Shown in pieces: positions 23,005 through 36,999 of a DNA stretch of 64,000 nt (its first letter is position 1; every line of letters starts with the position of its first letter). A program made the translations under genes and the position numbers. Source of the stretch: Sphagnum compactum. Taxonomy: Eukaryota > Bryophyta > Sphagnopsida > Sphagnales. The notes beneath the pieces are model-generated. The model made no database searches. It had not been told where the DNA came from and saw nothing but the letters and a program-made list of their open reading frames with translations. The DNA lies in the NCBI GenBank assembly GCA_965153455.1, contig OZ234493.1:33718213-33782212 (forward strand), read 5' to 3'.

Positions 23005-26000
23005 CACTAATTATTACCCAATGCACTCATATTGTAGTGTATTACGTGTGAATGATATGATTCTACTTTAGTACTGCACTACACATTTATTCAACTCGGT
23101 ACAACTCAGAATTTTGAAAATGGTTCCCAATCCTCTTTATTAGCACTCTATTTGGCTTTCAATTAGCAGAGTATTTGTGTTCAATATTTTACAATCATTA
23201 CAACTAGTGACTTTTTCCTGACTGAGTTTGTAAAATTTTTTGGGGAAAATTCTGGATTAATGTTTTTTTCTAGTGTAAACTAGACTAATTTTACTATTAT
23301 TTTTTATTAAAAAATTCGCCAATTTTTTGGAAAAAATATCAAAAAATATCCTGATTATGACATAACCCAATATATATTGAAATTTGGTTGGGAAAGATTT
23401 TTGTATTTTTTTTCTATTGAGCTAACAGGATTTTGTGTTTTGCTTTGCTGAGTCATGAAGATGACGTTCTAAGTGGAAAGCACCTTAAACCCATTGTCAC
23501 TCTAGGCCACAATTTCATCACAAATGTACTAGAGAATGGCTTCTCACATTGTGCCAATCCTGAAGTCAGCCTGTCCATCTCCACGAATCCAAAAGGGTGC
23601 ACCTTGAAGAGGTCCAGTCTGAGGTGAAGTGGCAAAATTAGCAGGGCGTCTCAATTCTATACAACTTTCTTTTAACTGGTAAAATTTCATCAAAAATCCA
23701 AATTAAAATTTTAAAAATTCAAAAAAAAAAGGTGAATTTGGAGGTTTTTCCATCACCAGAAGTGACCCAACCAAAAAGAAAAGGAAAAATTGCCAGATTC
23801 CTATATTTGGTTTTCATTGTCTAGTCGAAAATATAAAAAGATGATTAAAGATTTGTAATTTATTTCCAATTTAAAACCAGATGTGGCTAAATCTTCGTAT
23901 AGATGATCACCACTTTTTTCTACATCTTCCCATGGATGATTAGGGACCAACAAAAATTCCCAAAAAAACACTGGCAATGGTCCAGCCTGCCCAGTGCAAA
24001 AGAAAACCTCTACAATGACAAACTCGGAGACAAAGGATTTTACAGTACAAGAGAATGGGACCTCAGGCCTTCATTGTGAAGGGCTCATCTGCCCTTCAAC
24101 TGCCCCAGGCTGCTCTGGAAACTACCTTTCACACTGAAAAACAGACCATGAAAGAGCCCTTCACGATTGAAAGACTTCAGAAAGAAACAAAAAAGCATGA
24201 TCTTGTACTGACAAAGTATGAAAGGCCCATGAATCATACACATCTTCTAAGCCCTTTCTGCTTAAAAATTGGGTACATATGAAAAGCTACATATCTTTTT
24301 AAAAGCAAACATATGTATGTTTCACTTATCAAAAATGCTTAGCACATTTTGCATATCTTCAAGGACTCTCTCTCTCTCTCTCTCTCTTGTTTTTCATATT
24401 TTTCCATACACTGTAAATTTGCACCTAGTCCAGCATTGTCGGTGCAGGCTTGGCAAGTGGATTGTGCATTAGAACATCGAGTATAGAGAGTCTCAAAGAA
24501 CATTTCCTGGTATAATTCTTATCACATTTTGAGTATTGAAACCCCTCTCACATGATATGATACTCAACTCAACAAAGGAATAGATAAGAATGCTTGGCAT
24601 AATCGCATGATATGGAAAATCTAGTGTTGATCTAGTATCAACTACTTTTGAATATACCAGCCCGGTCCTAATACACAATGTACATTTTTTTAAATTTTCA
24701 TACCACCTTCGTCCTGGGATCGAATCCTTTTTAATGCTTTCATACCAGCCTCTTGATATTGGGTCCAAGATTGTTTTTCGGTTGGTATGAGGCAAGTATA
24801 CACCTGGTATTGAAATTCATATAAAAGTGGTATTAAGTAAGGCTGGCCTCATCCCTTAGCAGGGTGATGATGGTATAAGATTGATATTGCCTCATTTAAG
24901 ACATGGTAGGGTCCTTGAGCCACTGTTGATACCAGGCACAGGCCCTGAACCCTAAACCTAACAAATCAACATTAGTGAAAACCACCATCACTTTTCATAC
25001 ATATGGAATGACTACAAATTACTCCCTAGGCTTCAACCATAAGAAAATTCTCACAATTTAGAGCCAAAGTATTAACAAATTGGTGTGCATTTCTACAACA
25101 TGAAGGTTGGTGCATTAACAATCATAAAGGCAATGGTTTTCAAATTTGGTGATGCAAAATGCATAGGGTAAAGCCTGGGGTAGCATACTTTACCAAGCAT
25201 AAAGGCCTGGTCTGATTTCTGTTCTTTTTTTCTTGTGATACTCAATGGGTATTTACACAAAGAAAAAAACGGAAAATTCAAGGACAATTTTAGAAAAAAC
25301 AGAATGCCAAGTGAGCATTCCAATTTTTTTGAAACTTTTTGCCTTTCACTAGAAGGCCTATATGCCATTGAGGGGCATAGAAGGATTCAAATTGAGGCTT
25401 GCTCACCTTATCATGCATTCTACCTCCTAGTGAGCCACAAGGAACCGTGAGGATAATATAAGGCTAATCACTAACTAAGTTGTCAGGTGTTATTATTTAA
25501 TTGTAGTATTAAGTCTAGCTTAATTAGGTCTAATCCTAATTAGTTAGGCTAATCTAGTTTAGTAGTTAATTTAGCTATGGACTAATTCCAATGTTGACAG
25601 GTTAGAGTTTTTTTGCATTTGGGATATAATCCTTTGTTGTGTGATCTCAAATCACTTTTGGTGACTTGAAGTTTTAAAACACTTTTTTTTTTGCTTTTCA
25701 TTTTTTTTTTGTTTTCATAGTTTCCTTTTGTAAATCTTGTGTGATTTCATTTTTTTTTGTGTTTTGGACTTGGATTCTTACATTTTGTTGTTTGCATGTG
25801 AGTTCTTTTGATTTGGGTTGATGTGCCATTTTGGGTATCATGTTGTTATTTTGTTTAGGTGTGTGGACAGCGATAAGTGTAAACGTCAATATGGTAGCAC
25901 ACAATAGAACCTTAGGGAGGAATTAAGTGACAAAATGCATTCGAAGGGTGTTTTTCCTTGCTAAAGGACTATAGTTGCACTCTATGTCTTTCCAAGTGCA

Positions 26001-27559
26001 AAAACAACATTAAAATATACAATTGGCACTTGACAAGAAAATGAAATAACTTGCACTATAAAAAACCTTCTAATAGGCAGAAAAGGCAAGTAAAATCCAT
26101 TTCAGTCCTTATGATGCACAGTAGGTGATCAAACATAGACTCCTTGACCCATGAATAACCAAATGGTAGTCCAAATTAAAAAACTAACAGTAACATAGAG
26201 AATTTTTTTATCATTATCTTGGGTTCAACCCAAAGCAAAGTATGTGTTAACACAATATTTTTTGTTGTAGCTTTCTACCTTGAAAATATTATCTCAAAGG
26301 TCTTGACAATTTTATGATGATCTAAAAATCAGAAAACTCCCTAATCTTGACTCCCAAAAATGTTCTCTGATTTTTGTAATGTAATTGGAAGCCATGTTAA
26401 CTAGCAATTTTTTCCTCCATTGTTTGGGTCACATTGCAAAAAATAGAACACCCATTCAAGTGAACATTCCATTTTTTGAAACACACACCCTCCCCCCTCC
26501 CTTTTATTTTGGTCCCGTGATAACCACCCATCCCACTATGTATCACACAAAAAAAACAAAAATTTGGAGCAAGTCTTTACATTTGATAAAGCTATGGATG
26601 ATGGACTTTATTTTTATCTAAATTGAACATTGAGCTTCACCTCTCATGGGGCCTTATTATGGTAAAGCTTGCAACCTAGGCTTTAACCTACACAAACATT
26701 GTTAATCCCAAATTGACTCAACAAGCACCAACACCCACCAACACAACCATGTAGGACGATGATGTGCGAATGATGTGTTGCCATGAAAAACACTTTGTCA
26801 TTGTGTCCTTGTCCCATAACTAATCAATATGTCTCAACAATTCACATGTAAATATTTACCTAGTAACCAACAACAAGTGCCTTACCTCCTTGTATAGTAA
26901 GCATTTATACTCATTACTTATTTATTTACGATACTTAGTACTTATCCACTTACATAGGTAGTTAACTAGGTGGTGTGAGTTAGAAATACAAGGGTTTCAA
27001 GGATAGATCACCAAGGTGGAATTGTAGCCTCATAAGGGTCCATGCTTACAAGAGTTAATTTTGAATTATGCCTTTACTATCATATAAGTAGATTGCACAA
27101 TTAATTCTCACACATTGTTCACACACAAAAATATAAGAAATTTACCTATGCACTTAACAATTGATCTTTATGTGGGCTACACACATTAGAGAGTTCATCA
27201 TATGCACCTAAAAGTTTGCTTTATAATAATCGTTCACCAAAAACACATACGTTTATTATTGTGAACATTTTCATAATTCAAATGACACATTAGTTTATTT
27301 GTGACATAGGTTCACTACACAAAATATTTATCCCAAGATTTAACACAAAATAACAACATGAGATTATGAAAGGGAGAATATGAAATCAAAGCTCCACCTA
27401 GAACCCTTAATATATTTGAGAAATGAATTTTATCCCCATTCATCTACATCTATTACAAATTCCCATTCATCATCTACAAATCATTAATATTATGCCACAT
27501 GTTATCCTTTTAAAACTATCATCCTTATTATGAACAAGTCATTCAATTATTTGGAATCT
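23005..27559. other. AT-rich intergenic DNA with repeat fragments
   Basis: No gene is supported. The stretch contains an inverted relative of the PSBO-flanking repeat at about 23871-23926 (CCAGATGTGGCTAAATCTTC, then TAGATGATC), a pure CT dinucleotide run near 24366-24388, and ATACCAG/CTGGTAT motifs at 24650-24950 that may be decayed inverted-repeat elements. Short frames such as 24055-24282 and 26385-26621 show no domain. Confidence 0.45.
24366..24388. repeat. CT microsatellite
   Basis: Eleven uninterrupted CT dinucleotides. Confidence 0.9.
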
Positions 27560-28840
27560 GTTTTTTTTAGAATTTTTATTGTTATGTTGGAAACATCCAC
27601 ATATAACCTATCAAAATTAAGGCACTTGAAAACAAAACCTTAAATTTTTCAAGCGTTTCAATTGACTTCCCCTCCTCCACAAGTTGCATTCCCAATTTGA
27701 GAAATTTCATGAGATGGCATGTTTGGGTTGCATAACAATTTACGTACGTTTAATAGTAACCCACTTGCTTCAAAAATGTTCACAATTTATTTTTTGTCTT
27801 AAGAAAAGGAAAAAAATTCACCTTTTCAATCTTGGTGAGATTAATGCAAATGTCATCCTTTAAAATAATATGTCCAAGAAAAATTTCATGAGAATCCAAA
27901 ATGACATTTTTTCAAGGTTAAAGAAGCATTTGCCATCATTAATCAATTGAAAACTCTTTTAAAATTGTGAAGATGAGTCATTTTGCTCCCATGCACACAA
28001 AATTCATCCAAAAACATTTGAACAAATAGCCCAATGTAAGGTTTCAAACATTTGTTCATGAACCTTTGGAAGGTTCCAAGGGCATTATACAACCCAAATG
28101 ACATCACCAAATATGCAAACACACCCTATGGAATGATGAAGGTCATCTTCAAGATGTCTTCCTTTGCAAGCTTAATTTGGTTGTAGCCACTATAACCATC
28201 CCCAAAACTATACAACTCATAATTGCCAAAAACACTTGAACATATCACCCAATGTAAGGTTCCAAAACATTGTTCATGGACCTTTGGAAGGTTGCAAGGG
28301 CATTACACAACCCAAATGGCATCACCCTATATGCAAACATACCCCATGGAGCGGTGAAGGTCATCTTCAAAATGTCTTCCTTCACAACCTTAATTTGGTT
28401 GTAACTAATATCTAGCCATCCCCAAAACTCGTGGTTGCCAATTTCATCCAAGATGTTGCCAATGAACAAAAGAAAAGAGTAAATTTTTTTAATGTAATCA
28501 CTTAGTTTTTAATAATTGACACATACACAAAGCTTCCTCTTCTTCTTCATTTGTGATGGGTGACACCCATTTCAAATTCTCCACCAACACAATGAATTGT
28601 GTCTCCAAAAGTTTATTCAACGCCGATTGTTTGGGCATAATTGGGATTCATTTTTCAAATCTTTGTCGTAAGGGTTTTGTATTTAAAAGTAATTTAGTCT
28701 TGTGTTCCTCCAAAATCACTTTCTTAAAATCCTTGTAATTTGTGGTAAAAAGGTGATGGTAGTTATGAAATAAGCCTTGGATGGCACTCATCTCCTTGAA
28801 ATTCAATTGAAAAATATTCTCCAATTTTGTTACAACCAAA
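27560..28840 (-). mobile_element. Ty3/gypsy retrotransposon pol relic
   Basis: Minus-strand fragments resemble the N-terminal half of a gypsy reverse transcriptase. 28648-28839 matches the segment leading into RT (ends KPLRQRFEK). 28245-28469 carries LDISYNQIKV, TAPWGMFAYRVMPFG and LCNALATFQR, the usual LDxxSGYHQI and MPFGLxNAPATFQ motifs in degraded form. Farther left, LFVQMFLDEFCVHG resembles the FxDDFxVxG catalytic box. Stops and frameshifts break it throughout. The stretch 28011-28445 contains the same RT segment twice. LTRs were not identified. Confidence 0.7.
28011..28445. repeat. 218-bp tandem duplication inside gypsy RT
   Basis: The sequence from AAAACATTTG (28011) recurs from AAAACACTTG (28229) with a constant 218-base offset and roughly 80-85 percent identity by eye through the NPNxGxW and MPFGL coding segments. 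The unit 2 copy preserves the open frame better. The divergence between copies shows the duplication is not recent. Confidence 0.65.
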
Positions 28841-30700
28841 TTGGATAATGATGGTGATGAATGTTATAGGTTACAAAAATGAAAATTATACTAAACACAA
28901 AAAAATTCCCAAAATAATTTTTAAATTAAAGTAATTTAACCAAGAGAAACATAATTCAAATGGGCAACCAACTTGGAAATCAAATGATTAAAACATGCGC
29001 ATTTCATCTTTGAAAGGAATCAATAACTACAAAACAAAAAAAAAAAGTTCAATCACATCAACTTTGGTTGAGATTAGTTCATTATTTCTTAATGACTTTT
29101 TTTCAAAAAAATTTAACTACTTAAACAATTTATGAATAACCATTGTACAATAGTTTGACATTAATACTACATGCACTTATTATGCAACACAATTTTATCT
29201 TTGGTTTTTGTGGAGTTACTAACTAATTATGTCCCAAATCCTTTGAACTTAAATCTTATATTGACCTACATAGAATAGAATGTTTGATTTAAGTTCAGAA
29301 GCTAAATGATTGCAAATATCCAAAAGAAAATATCCCAACAAATGCAAGGGACTAATGATCTTCAAAACTTAACCTCATGGATGAACTATTCTATTGATTT
29401 ATCAAGTCATAAAGTTATTGTCAATTGATCATCTTCACAAACAATGACAATTGCTTTTGATATTGCAATCATTAAAATGAACTCTCCAACATGGTTGGTG
29501 GTCGTCATGTATGTTGATTGTGGGTTCAACACTTGTGTTTACTCCAAATGCATATTCATCCACTCATGTTTGGAAAAGATGAAATGCAAATAGTGTTGGC
29601 TAGTAAGTAAGTCATGGTAAGAAAAACAAAACATAAATAGGTATCGCCATTCTTTGATCATAGTGTGCTTTTAAGGTCCACAACATGACAATGTTCGATC
29701 ATTTTATCATTCTTCCAGTACCATATCATCCACAAGACCACCTAAATTTCCACCTTAACTCATTGGCAAACAAATTACAACATCAATTTGTTGGTAGATG
29801 AAAGGTCTCCTAACAAATGGTTCAATGACTTGGGCATCTAGCCATAGATCTTGAATCAACCTCCTCATGAATGAAGGTTGAGCCTTGATTTATTGAACCA
29901 TCCATGATTTATTGAGCCATCCCTTTACGCAAGGACTCTGTTTTCATTTGGGTCTACACGACCTTAATATTGTAATTAACTTGGACATTAAGGTGAGAAA
30001 TAGGCAATTTTCAAACATGTCTATGTAAAATACCTAATAACATAATGACCTAGCTAGAACTAGTGCATCGTTTTGGCCAAAACATGATTGGGATTATTTC
30101 TTTGTTTATTACCCATGAGACTGTAAAGAAAAGTTCCACAACAAACTTTGAAGGTAACAGGACAATGAATGTGGTCATAACTAATGTTGGTCTAGTATCA
30201 GAAAAATGCCGAATATAAACTCGGATATGCATTAAGGTATAGAAGAACCTACTAGTAGGTCATCAACTTACCAATAAAAAGGTTGAAAACCTAGTTATTG
30301 GTTCTCGGTGAAATTGATGCATTAGGGTTAATTGAACATGTGGGTTTAAGGCTTTGCAAAACCTAGGTGATACCAAGGCCCAGCCATTTGCATGGATCTC
30401 TAGTAACAAGAAACTAGTATCAATTAGGTTAAAGATACATGTTTATGAGTGCTTCCTTTGGCAATGGTGGCATAGATTTAATGCATCTAGGAGGGTGCGA
30501 ATGAGCTCAAATGAGTCAAAATTGATGTCAAAATGTTAACTTTTTGCAATTCTTGTTACATTTGTTTATGTGGTGCCATTTTAATGGCATATGAATCATG
30601 GAAAAAGACCATGGAAGTTTATGTGCTTCTTGCCATTGGCTAATGTGCAACTGTGACAACAACATTTGACCTATGGATGTCAAGGTTAGGGTATGACACA
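28841..30700. other. AT-rich intergenic DNA, nothing recognised
   Basis: No gene or clear terminal repeat. The 60-codon frames at 30050-30232 and 30354-30539 are not supported by composition or motifs. Confidence 0.45.
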
Positions 30701-32228
30701 TTTACCTTGGTAATTAATTTCATTAATTAGAGTTAGGTTCCTTGTCACATAATTGTTGGGCTTTTTGAAACACCCAATACTTCTGGTGGAGCTCTTGCAA
30801 AGCAAATGAAGATTTTATTGGTTGAGTTCAACTTGACAAGTAGGGTCATCGCATATGTCAAGGATGAAGGAGCCAATTTAAATTCCCTCACAACTACATT
30901 CACTTCTATTGTGTCATGTGAGCCTCTACAGTTGTTTTACCTATTTGTTGGCTTTTGTTTTGGTCATGTTATGTCAAAGGCATGTTAGTATGCCATGAAT
31001 GAAGCTAAGGTGGGTGTGGGCATGAAAGAAATCAACTTGAAAGATGCGTAAATTGCTTTCCAAAAAACAATTATTTGGATTAAAAAGTTTGGGAAGGGTA
31101 GACATGAATGGGAGAAGGCTTGTCATGAGGTTGGCTTGTGGCATAGAAAACTCAACACCCCCATGAAGATTTGTTTTGCTTCCAAGGTGATTTTATTCCG
31201 AGAGACCTTGGAATATGCAAATGCTATCAACATATGCTACATTCAGAGAGTTCATCTATGCAAGCTAGGGTTCCCAACATGCTCACATGGGCAATTGCTC
31301 GAGCAGTAATTGAAACCCTAAACTAGTTATTTGTCAATGTTTGTTGAATCAAAGTAAAGGGTATTAATTACTATCAAATGTGTTGTTTACTATTTTTGCA
31401 ATCATGGGGACAATGAGGATGGAATATGACCATCAAACTATTGTTGTTCCTCCATTTCAATGTGGTGAATTTGATCAAAAGATTGAGATTTTGTATGGTA
31501 GAATGGCTGTAAAAGTCATTAATGTGTTACATCCTTTTCTAAGTTTTGCAAAGTCCTCACAGGAAAAAGCCCACAACATTGTTGCTTTGATGTTGGATCC
31601 ACGCTTCAAAGGCATAGATTGCATCATGGATTACATTGGCAAGGATTAAACTGCCATATTAGTGCAACAATATGATGAGTTGATTGTGATGCCCTTGTTG
31701 AAAGCTGTGATGGGATTTTTGAATCTAGATCAAACTGCAGGCTCAATTCTTCCATCACCCAAGCTACTCCAACTTCAACTAGGTTGTTTAGATTAGCAAG
31801 TTCAACACAAGAGGCAACTAAAGGCCTTCCCAAAGTTAAGCTATATTTGTTTCGTAGGTTCAATGTGGAGAATGTGGATGGCCTTGATCCTTTGATCTAG
31901 TAGTTTGTTAATGAATCCAAATTCCCAAATGTTGGTTTTTTGGCACAATAGATTTTAAGCATCCCAAGTTCACAAATTGGGACTAAACGAATCTTCTTCA
32001 TTGCAAGTGTGCTCACTAGTTTGCAATGGTGTCATCTTAGGGTTGAAAATCTTGGCAAACTTGTCATGATTTACAAAAATTGGCTTGTTGATGCACAAGT
32101 CGATTGCAAGCTAGTTGTCAGAGATAGACCAGGAGAGTTTTTTGTGGCAAAGGACATGTTACTAGAAGAAAATGAGGAGCTACTTGAGAAGGTAAGCTAT
32201 CTTGAAAAGATAAAATCATGTGTTTGAA
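30700..32228 (+). mobile_element. hAT-type transposase relic
   Basis: Plus-strand fragments match plant hAT transposases. AYVKDEGANLNSLTTTFTS (about 30855-30910) belongs to the central catalytic region. HEWEKACHEVGLW is around 31100. IVALMLDPRFKG (about 31575-31612) is the conserved LDPRFK motif. IPSSQIGTKRIF with LRVENLGKLVMIYKNW (about 31965-32090) is the C-terminal hAT dimerisation domain. Several stops and shifts separate the pieces, so the copy is non-functional. Ends and 8-bp target duplications were not resolved. Confidence 0.75.
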
Positions 32229-33660
32229 GATGTTAGATGGGTTGCTTATGCATTTTATGCTCATATACATTGCTGATTACAGCTTTTTGAATATATTGTT
32301 GCACAAGTTTTACATGCGCATGATATTGCTTGACTCTTGAATCATTGAATGCTTGTTTTCCTACTTGTTTGTGATTCTTCCTCTAGTTGGAAACATACAC
32401 ATTAACAATGAAAAATCCTAAATTTAACACTAATACCTGAGTTGTTATTTTGCCAAGTTCAACACTCACATACCCAATGGATACTGATGCTGCCAATTTT
32501 CAACCAGCAAGCTATTGATACCACACTGGTACCAAAAAACTTATTTTAAAAAAAAATCAAAACCCTACCCAAATTTTAAAATATAAAAAAATTGATACCA
32601 AGAACTTCCTGGTATCTACAAAACCTAATACCAGAACAACACTGGTCATAACCTTATGAGTGTTGCTCACAATGTGTCAGAGAGTTTATCACCTTCATCA
32701 TGAATAGCAGTGCTGAGTTGCCATGCAAGCTTATCCCAGAACATGAGAACTAACTACTACAGCCTTTGTCAAGCTAAGGGTAGTTGGCCCAGAAGAAGGG
32801 CAAAGATGCATAATCTCTTCAGCAACTAGACTGTCACCCTGGGACATGGGTATCCCCATTTTGTGTACAGTCTTTCAATTTGTGACAAAAAGCATAGTAG
32901 CCCCATGGAGCTGCAAAACCCAACACAAAGTTTCCATCCATAGGATAGGAACATATTGCAAGTATTTTGAGTATTCACAATCATTTTGTTGTGACATCGA
33001 TACTTTATCAAAGATTACTATGAAGCAGTTTACAATCAACAATCTGAACAAGTTAAAACCGCTCTCACTTGAAGGATAATTTGTTCCTTTTGAACACTTC
33101 CGTCATCTGGACAAGTTACTACTTCCCAAGCAGTCCATTACTGTGTCTTCTACAAAAGGGACCATTTCAACAGAATGGGTGAGTTTGGCTGGGGATCTTG
33201 TAGCAAACACAGTAGTCACTTTGAAATGAAAACCATGGGTTTAACTCTCTTGCATAGAGAGTTGGTCAAGATCAACACAAGATTGACCTTTGTCACTGAG
33301 AGAAAAACTCCATCAAACCTGAGAGGAGTGTGAAACACACTCACTTTCTATAGAGGATGCGTCAAGGTTTCTGTGGTAAGCATTGTCTGCAGAAATCTGT
33401 GGATTGTGGCTAGCTCATTACACAAACATCCTTGGCAAGCAGAGCTGTGCAGCAGAAAAAGTACCATAGGTGCGGAAGTTCACTCTCATATTACATGTCT
33501 GTTCAGTCACCCAAAATACTCGAATGTGTCAAGCTGATGCACAAGTACAGATTCTGAAGTACCTTACATACTTTTGGTCAATCGGGTTGATGGGCTGCTA
33601 CAGATTATTCATGACAATGTCATTGTTAGTGTCCTCTTTTCGGTGCCTTGTGAAAATCCT
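32229..33660. other. Intergenic DNA downstream of the TPR gene
   Basis: No gene found. Around 32510-32650 there are paired ATACCACACTGG, GGTATC and AACAACACTGG motifs, probably a decayed inverted-repeat element. Bases approaching 33660 may be the 3' UTR of the TPR gene. Confidence 0.4.
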
Positions 33661-33666
33661 CCCATT

Positions 33667-36591
33667 CTACTTTGCATTTCTTGCCTTCTGATCCTCAAGG
33701 ATCTGTAACTTTCGCTGGGCTTCCAAGAATGCATCTTCCTTGCCTTGCTCCTTCAGTTCACTAACAATGTGTCTTGCGCATGCAATTGCCTCCTCATACC
33801 TGTTTCAAACCATTTCATCATCACCAATATAGATCATCAACACAGCTTTTGATTTCTGAGTAACATGACCCAAAGTAGCACACCAAAGGAGAGATGGAAT
33901 GGGCATACCTCCCCAGTTTGGAATACACACTAACAAGGCTTTCATAGCTGCCGAGGGTGTCAGAGTGACTTGGGCCATATGCCTTACTCAGTATTTCCTT
34001 TGCTTCCTCAAGGATTTTCAATGCCTCCACTGGATGACCAAGCTCCAAATGAGCTACACCTAGATGGTTGAGCACCAACCCAAGAGAGAAGTGATTGTCT
34101 CCAAAGCTCTGCCTCAGTTTTTCGACAGCATCTTCCAAGTGAGGGAGGGCTGCTTCTAGTTGGCCATTGTTGATTAGAAGCAGACCAACTTGAGCTTGAG
34201 TACCTGCAGCTGCATTTTTCTGCTCAGGAATTTCTGCAAAGACAGTGAGTGCCCGCTTCAGGAGACCTATGGCTTCCTCAGGCTGGTTCATTTGTTCATA
34301 TATTGCAGAAAGTTCTGTGAAAGCTTCTGCAACAGCAAGTGCATGAGGGTCTTTTGCTGCCAACCCCTTGCTTCTGTTGTTCACAATGTCCATGGCCATG
34401 CTGCAATTGCAAGAATCACAACTTTAAGTCTGCAAATCTTCAATTGAAAGTGCAATTGTATGAAATTTTTGTTGTACTTGAACCATCTCAAATGATGTGA
34501 AATACTTTCTCACCTGCAGTAAGATCTTGCTTGCTCCATTTTACCTAGTCCTGCGTAAGCCTTTGCAAGGTTGACTGTAGCCAGTGACCGCATTGGACTG
34601 TCTTCAGCCATCTGAGACAAAGCACTCTGGAGGGATGCAATTGCATCATCGAATTTGCCAAGTGTGATCTGGGTATCTGCTGTTGAGATCTCCACAAAAA
34701 CAGTCTCAGATCCAATATTCCTCTCTTTGAGAATCTTCCTCACCAACAACTGTTCCTCAAGGGCTTTCTCATGATCTTCTAGTCCACTGTAAATGACAGA
34801 GAGAAGACGCCTATCAATAGCTTCCTCTATTGAACCTTCACCATGGATCTTGAGGTGACTCTCCAGAGCCTTTTTCGCCAAAGTCTTTGCATCATCAAAA
34901 CGCATTACCTGGGTGAACGCTTCACCCACCTGTGAATGCAAACAAGTGAAGATCCTTAGATGAAATGAATTTGATTCAGCAGAGGAGCTACCAATGATAA
35001 ACAGATTTGGGAGACTCTATTATTCCACAAATTTTTCAGACTGCACAATGTAAGGTGTACACTGAGGAATCTTGTATCTTACAATGTACATCCTGTTCTG
35101 ACCCATTCAGATACTTCTTGTCCAAGATTTGTACAATGTATTGATTATCAGGTTCTTACCTGCCGATAGCTGGAGGCCAAGTGAGAATGACCAGGCTCCA
35201 AGAAAGTCTCTTGCACAGAAAGTCCTTTGGAATAGTGATGCAGCGACTCATCATGCTTTCCCAGAGCAGCAAAGGTGTCACCCAGCAAGAAGTGAACTGC
35301 AAACATTACAGGACCATACTCTGGACCCTCATGTTTCTGAATGATACGGAGTGCATGCTTCAGGTTGACCAAACTAACATCATGATGACCCAGTTTATTG
35401 TGCGCTGAAGCAATTAGGTGGTAGCACATTGCTGTCTCCAGAGGATCACTTATAGAACTCGTTTTTAAAACCTGCAGGGCCTGCTGTCCATATCTAAGAA
35501 CTTTATCCGGGCTTTCGCCAATAGAGTCATACTCTTGACCAAGTCTTAAAGCAACACTGGCTATTCGAGGGTCTTGTGGGTGAGCATCAGCTTGCAAGCG
35601 CCGCAACATCTCTTCAAGCTTCATGACACTCATTGACTCCCCTGCATTGTTCAAACATGTTTATACATGTTGCAAGTATGACGATTGGGCCTCATTCAAC
35701 ACATAATATCTCTGCCTCATAGGAGACAAACAAGCAATGAAGTGGGTCCATTGAAGTTAAGTTCATCAGATGCCACTTTCGAGCAAGGATTCACATTTGG
35801 CGGGTTGCACTAAAGCATGCCAGACACATGTGACCTTTAGCTTGTGGCAATCAGAATGCAAATGATCAGAAGAGAGATTTCACAAGGCTTTCAGAATGTG
35901 ATCACCTTTAGTTTGCTGGGCTTCTTGAATCCGCTTGTTGAGTTCTTCCCACAGTGCTCCATCAAGAGCTTTCTCTTTTTCCGTCTCTTCATCATCTGCT
36001 ATAAATTCATCTGCACAAGTCACTCATTCAAATCCATATTCCAAAACGTCCCAATCCATTCTGACACTGACATGTCCAGAAATGAGGCTCATTCTGGCAA
36101 GGATTTTGATGACAGCAAATCAACTGTTTCCAGAGCTAAAATCAGAAAGAATATCACACAAACCACTGAAAGCACATAGTAGCCTTCTTACCTTGAGCTT
36201 CAATCGCCACACTGTCATGATCAAGTGACTGATCCTTTTGTGAAGTTTGGGTCACATCTACAGTTGGTTCCTTTCCTCCACCACTTTCCAAGTGTTGTAG
36301 AGGTTGTTCCAGCGAGGATGTTCTGCTGGGTGCAGCTTCAGGCTCACCAAGTATCTGGGCACTGTAATGTCTCTGCCACAATTCATTTCCAATTCTCAAT
36401 GAACCCCAAGTGCAGCAGCTGCTTGTATGGTGTGTGAGCCCCCAGTTTCTAGTTCCACATGGATCAACATGTCCATTGCAAACATAGGCAGTAACTTTTT
36501 TTCTGACACCAACAGCCATTCTCGTACTCAAAGTGATTTTTCGCTGACTTTCATCCCTGGTGGAAAACATCACAGACCATGATGATGCCAT
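33667..36591 (-). CDS. TPR protein, kinesin-light-chain-related type
   Basis: Six coding exons join in phase with GT-AG introns: 36591-36192, 35995-35906, 35641-35160, 34929-34514, 34400-33909, 33799-33667. Together they encode 670 residues. From about residue 165 on there are consecutive TPR pairs of the kinesin light chain class, with repeat features such as LGDTFAALGKHDESLHHYSK, FTELSAIYEQMNQPEEAIGL and LNHLGVAHLELGHPVEALKI. The last repeat ends in a helical, charged tail (ILEDQKARNAK). Plant proteins of this class include the KLCR/CMU family and shorter organellar relatives. No motor domain is present, so it is a scaffold. The N-terminal 130 residues are not TPR; WQRHYSAQI near residue 72 hints at a mitochondrial presequence (inference). 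The start is uncertain: 36570 and 36519 are alternatives, and in-frame codons extend upstream to 36780. Confidence 0.82.
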
Positions 36592-36730
36592 TTGATTTCC
36601 AACAATTGTTTCTGCAAGCTTTTCTTCATGAACAACAATCTTGCCATGACCAAAACATGAACAAGTGGAAAGAGCATCGAGATCATGCTTAGTTTGTCCA
36701 TAAATTCCTCCTGAACAAAATGCTCGATTC

Positions 36731-36922
36731 AATGACAATACTGTGTCATCGCATATGCCTGATAAACCAACACAATCCAATTCTCAGAACCTTCACACAG
36801 ACCAGATGATCAGAAATGATGTGAAACCTCTCTGTCTGTGAAATGACAATACTGTGTCATCACATATGCCTGATAACCAATACAATCCAATTCTCAGAAC
36901 CTTCAAGCAGACCAGAAGATCA
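36731..36922. repeat. Tandem duplication upstream of the TPR gene, including a 3' splice acceptor
   Basis: About 80 bases from AATGACAATACTGTG (36731) recur from 36842 with a few differences. Each copy contains, on the minus strand, a TTATCAG acceptor followed by GCATATG. Either could end a leader intron of the TPR gene. Confidence 0.65.
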
Positions 36923-36999
36923 GATCTCTCGATCCTACTTGATCAGATCTCCACATTCCATAGCCCAGTGCTAGTACTACAAAAGTTAGAAAAAACAGA

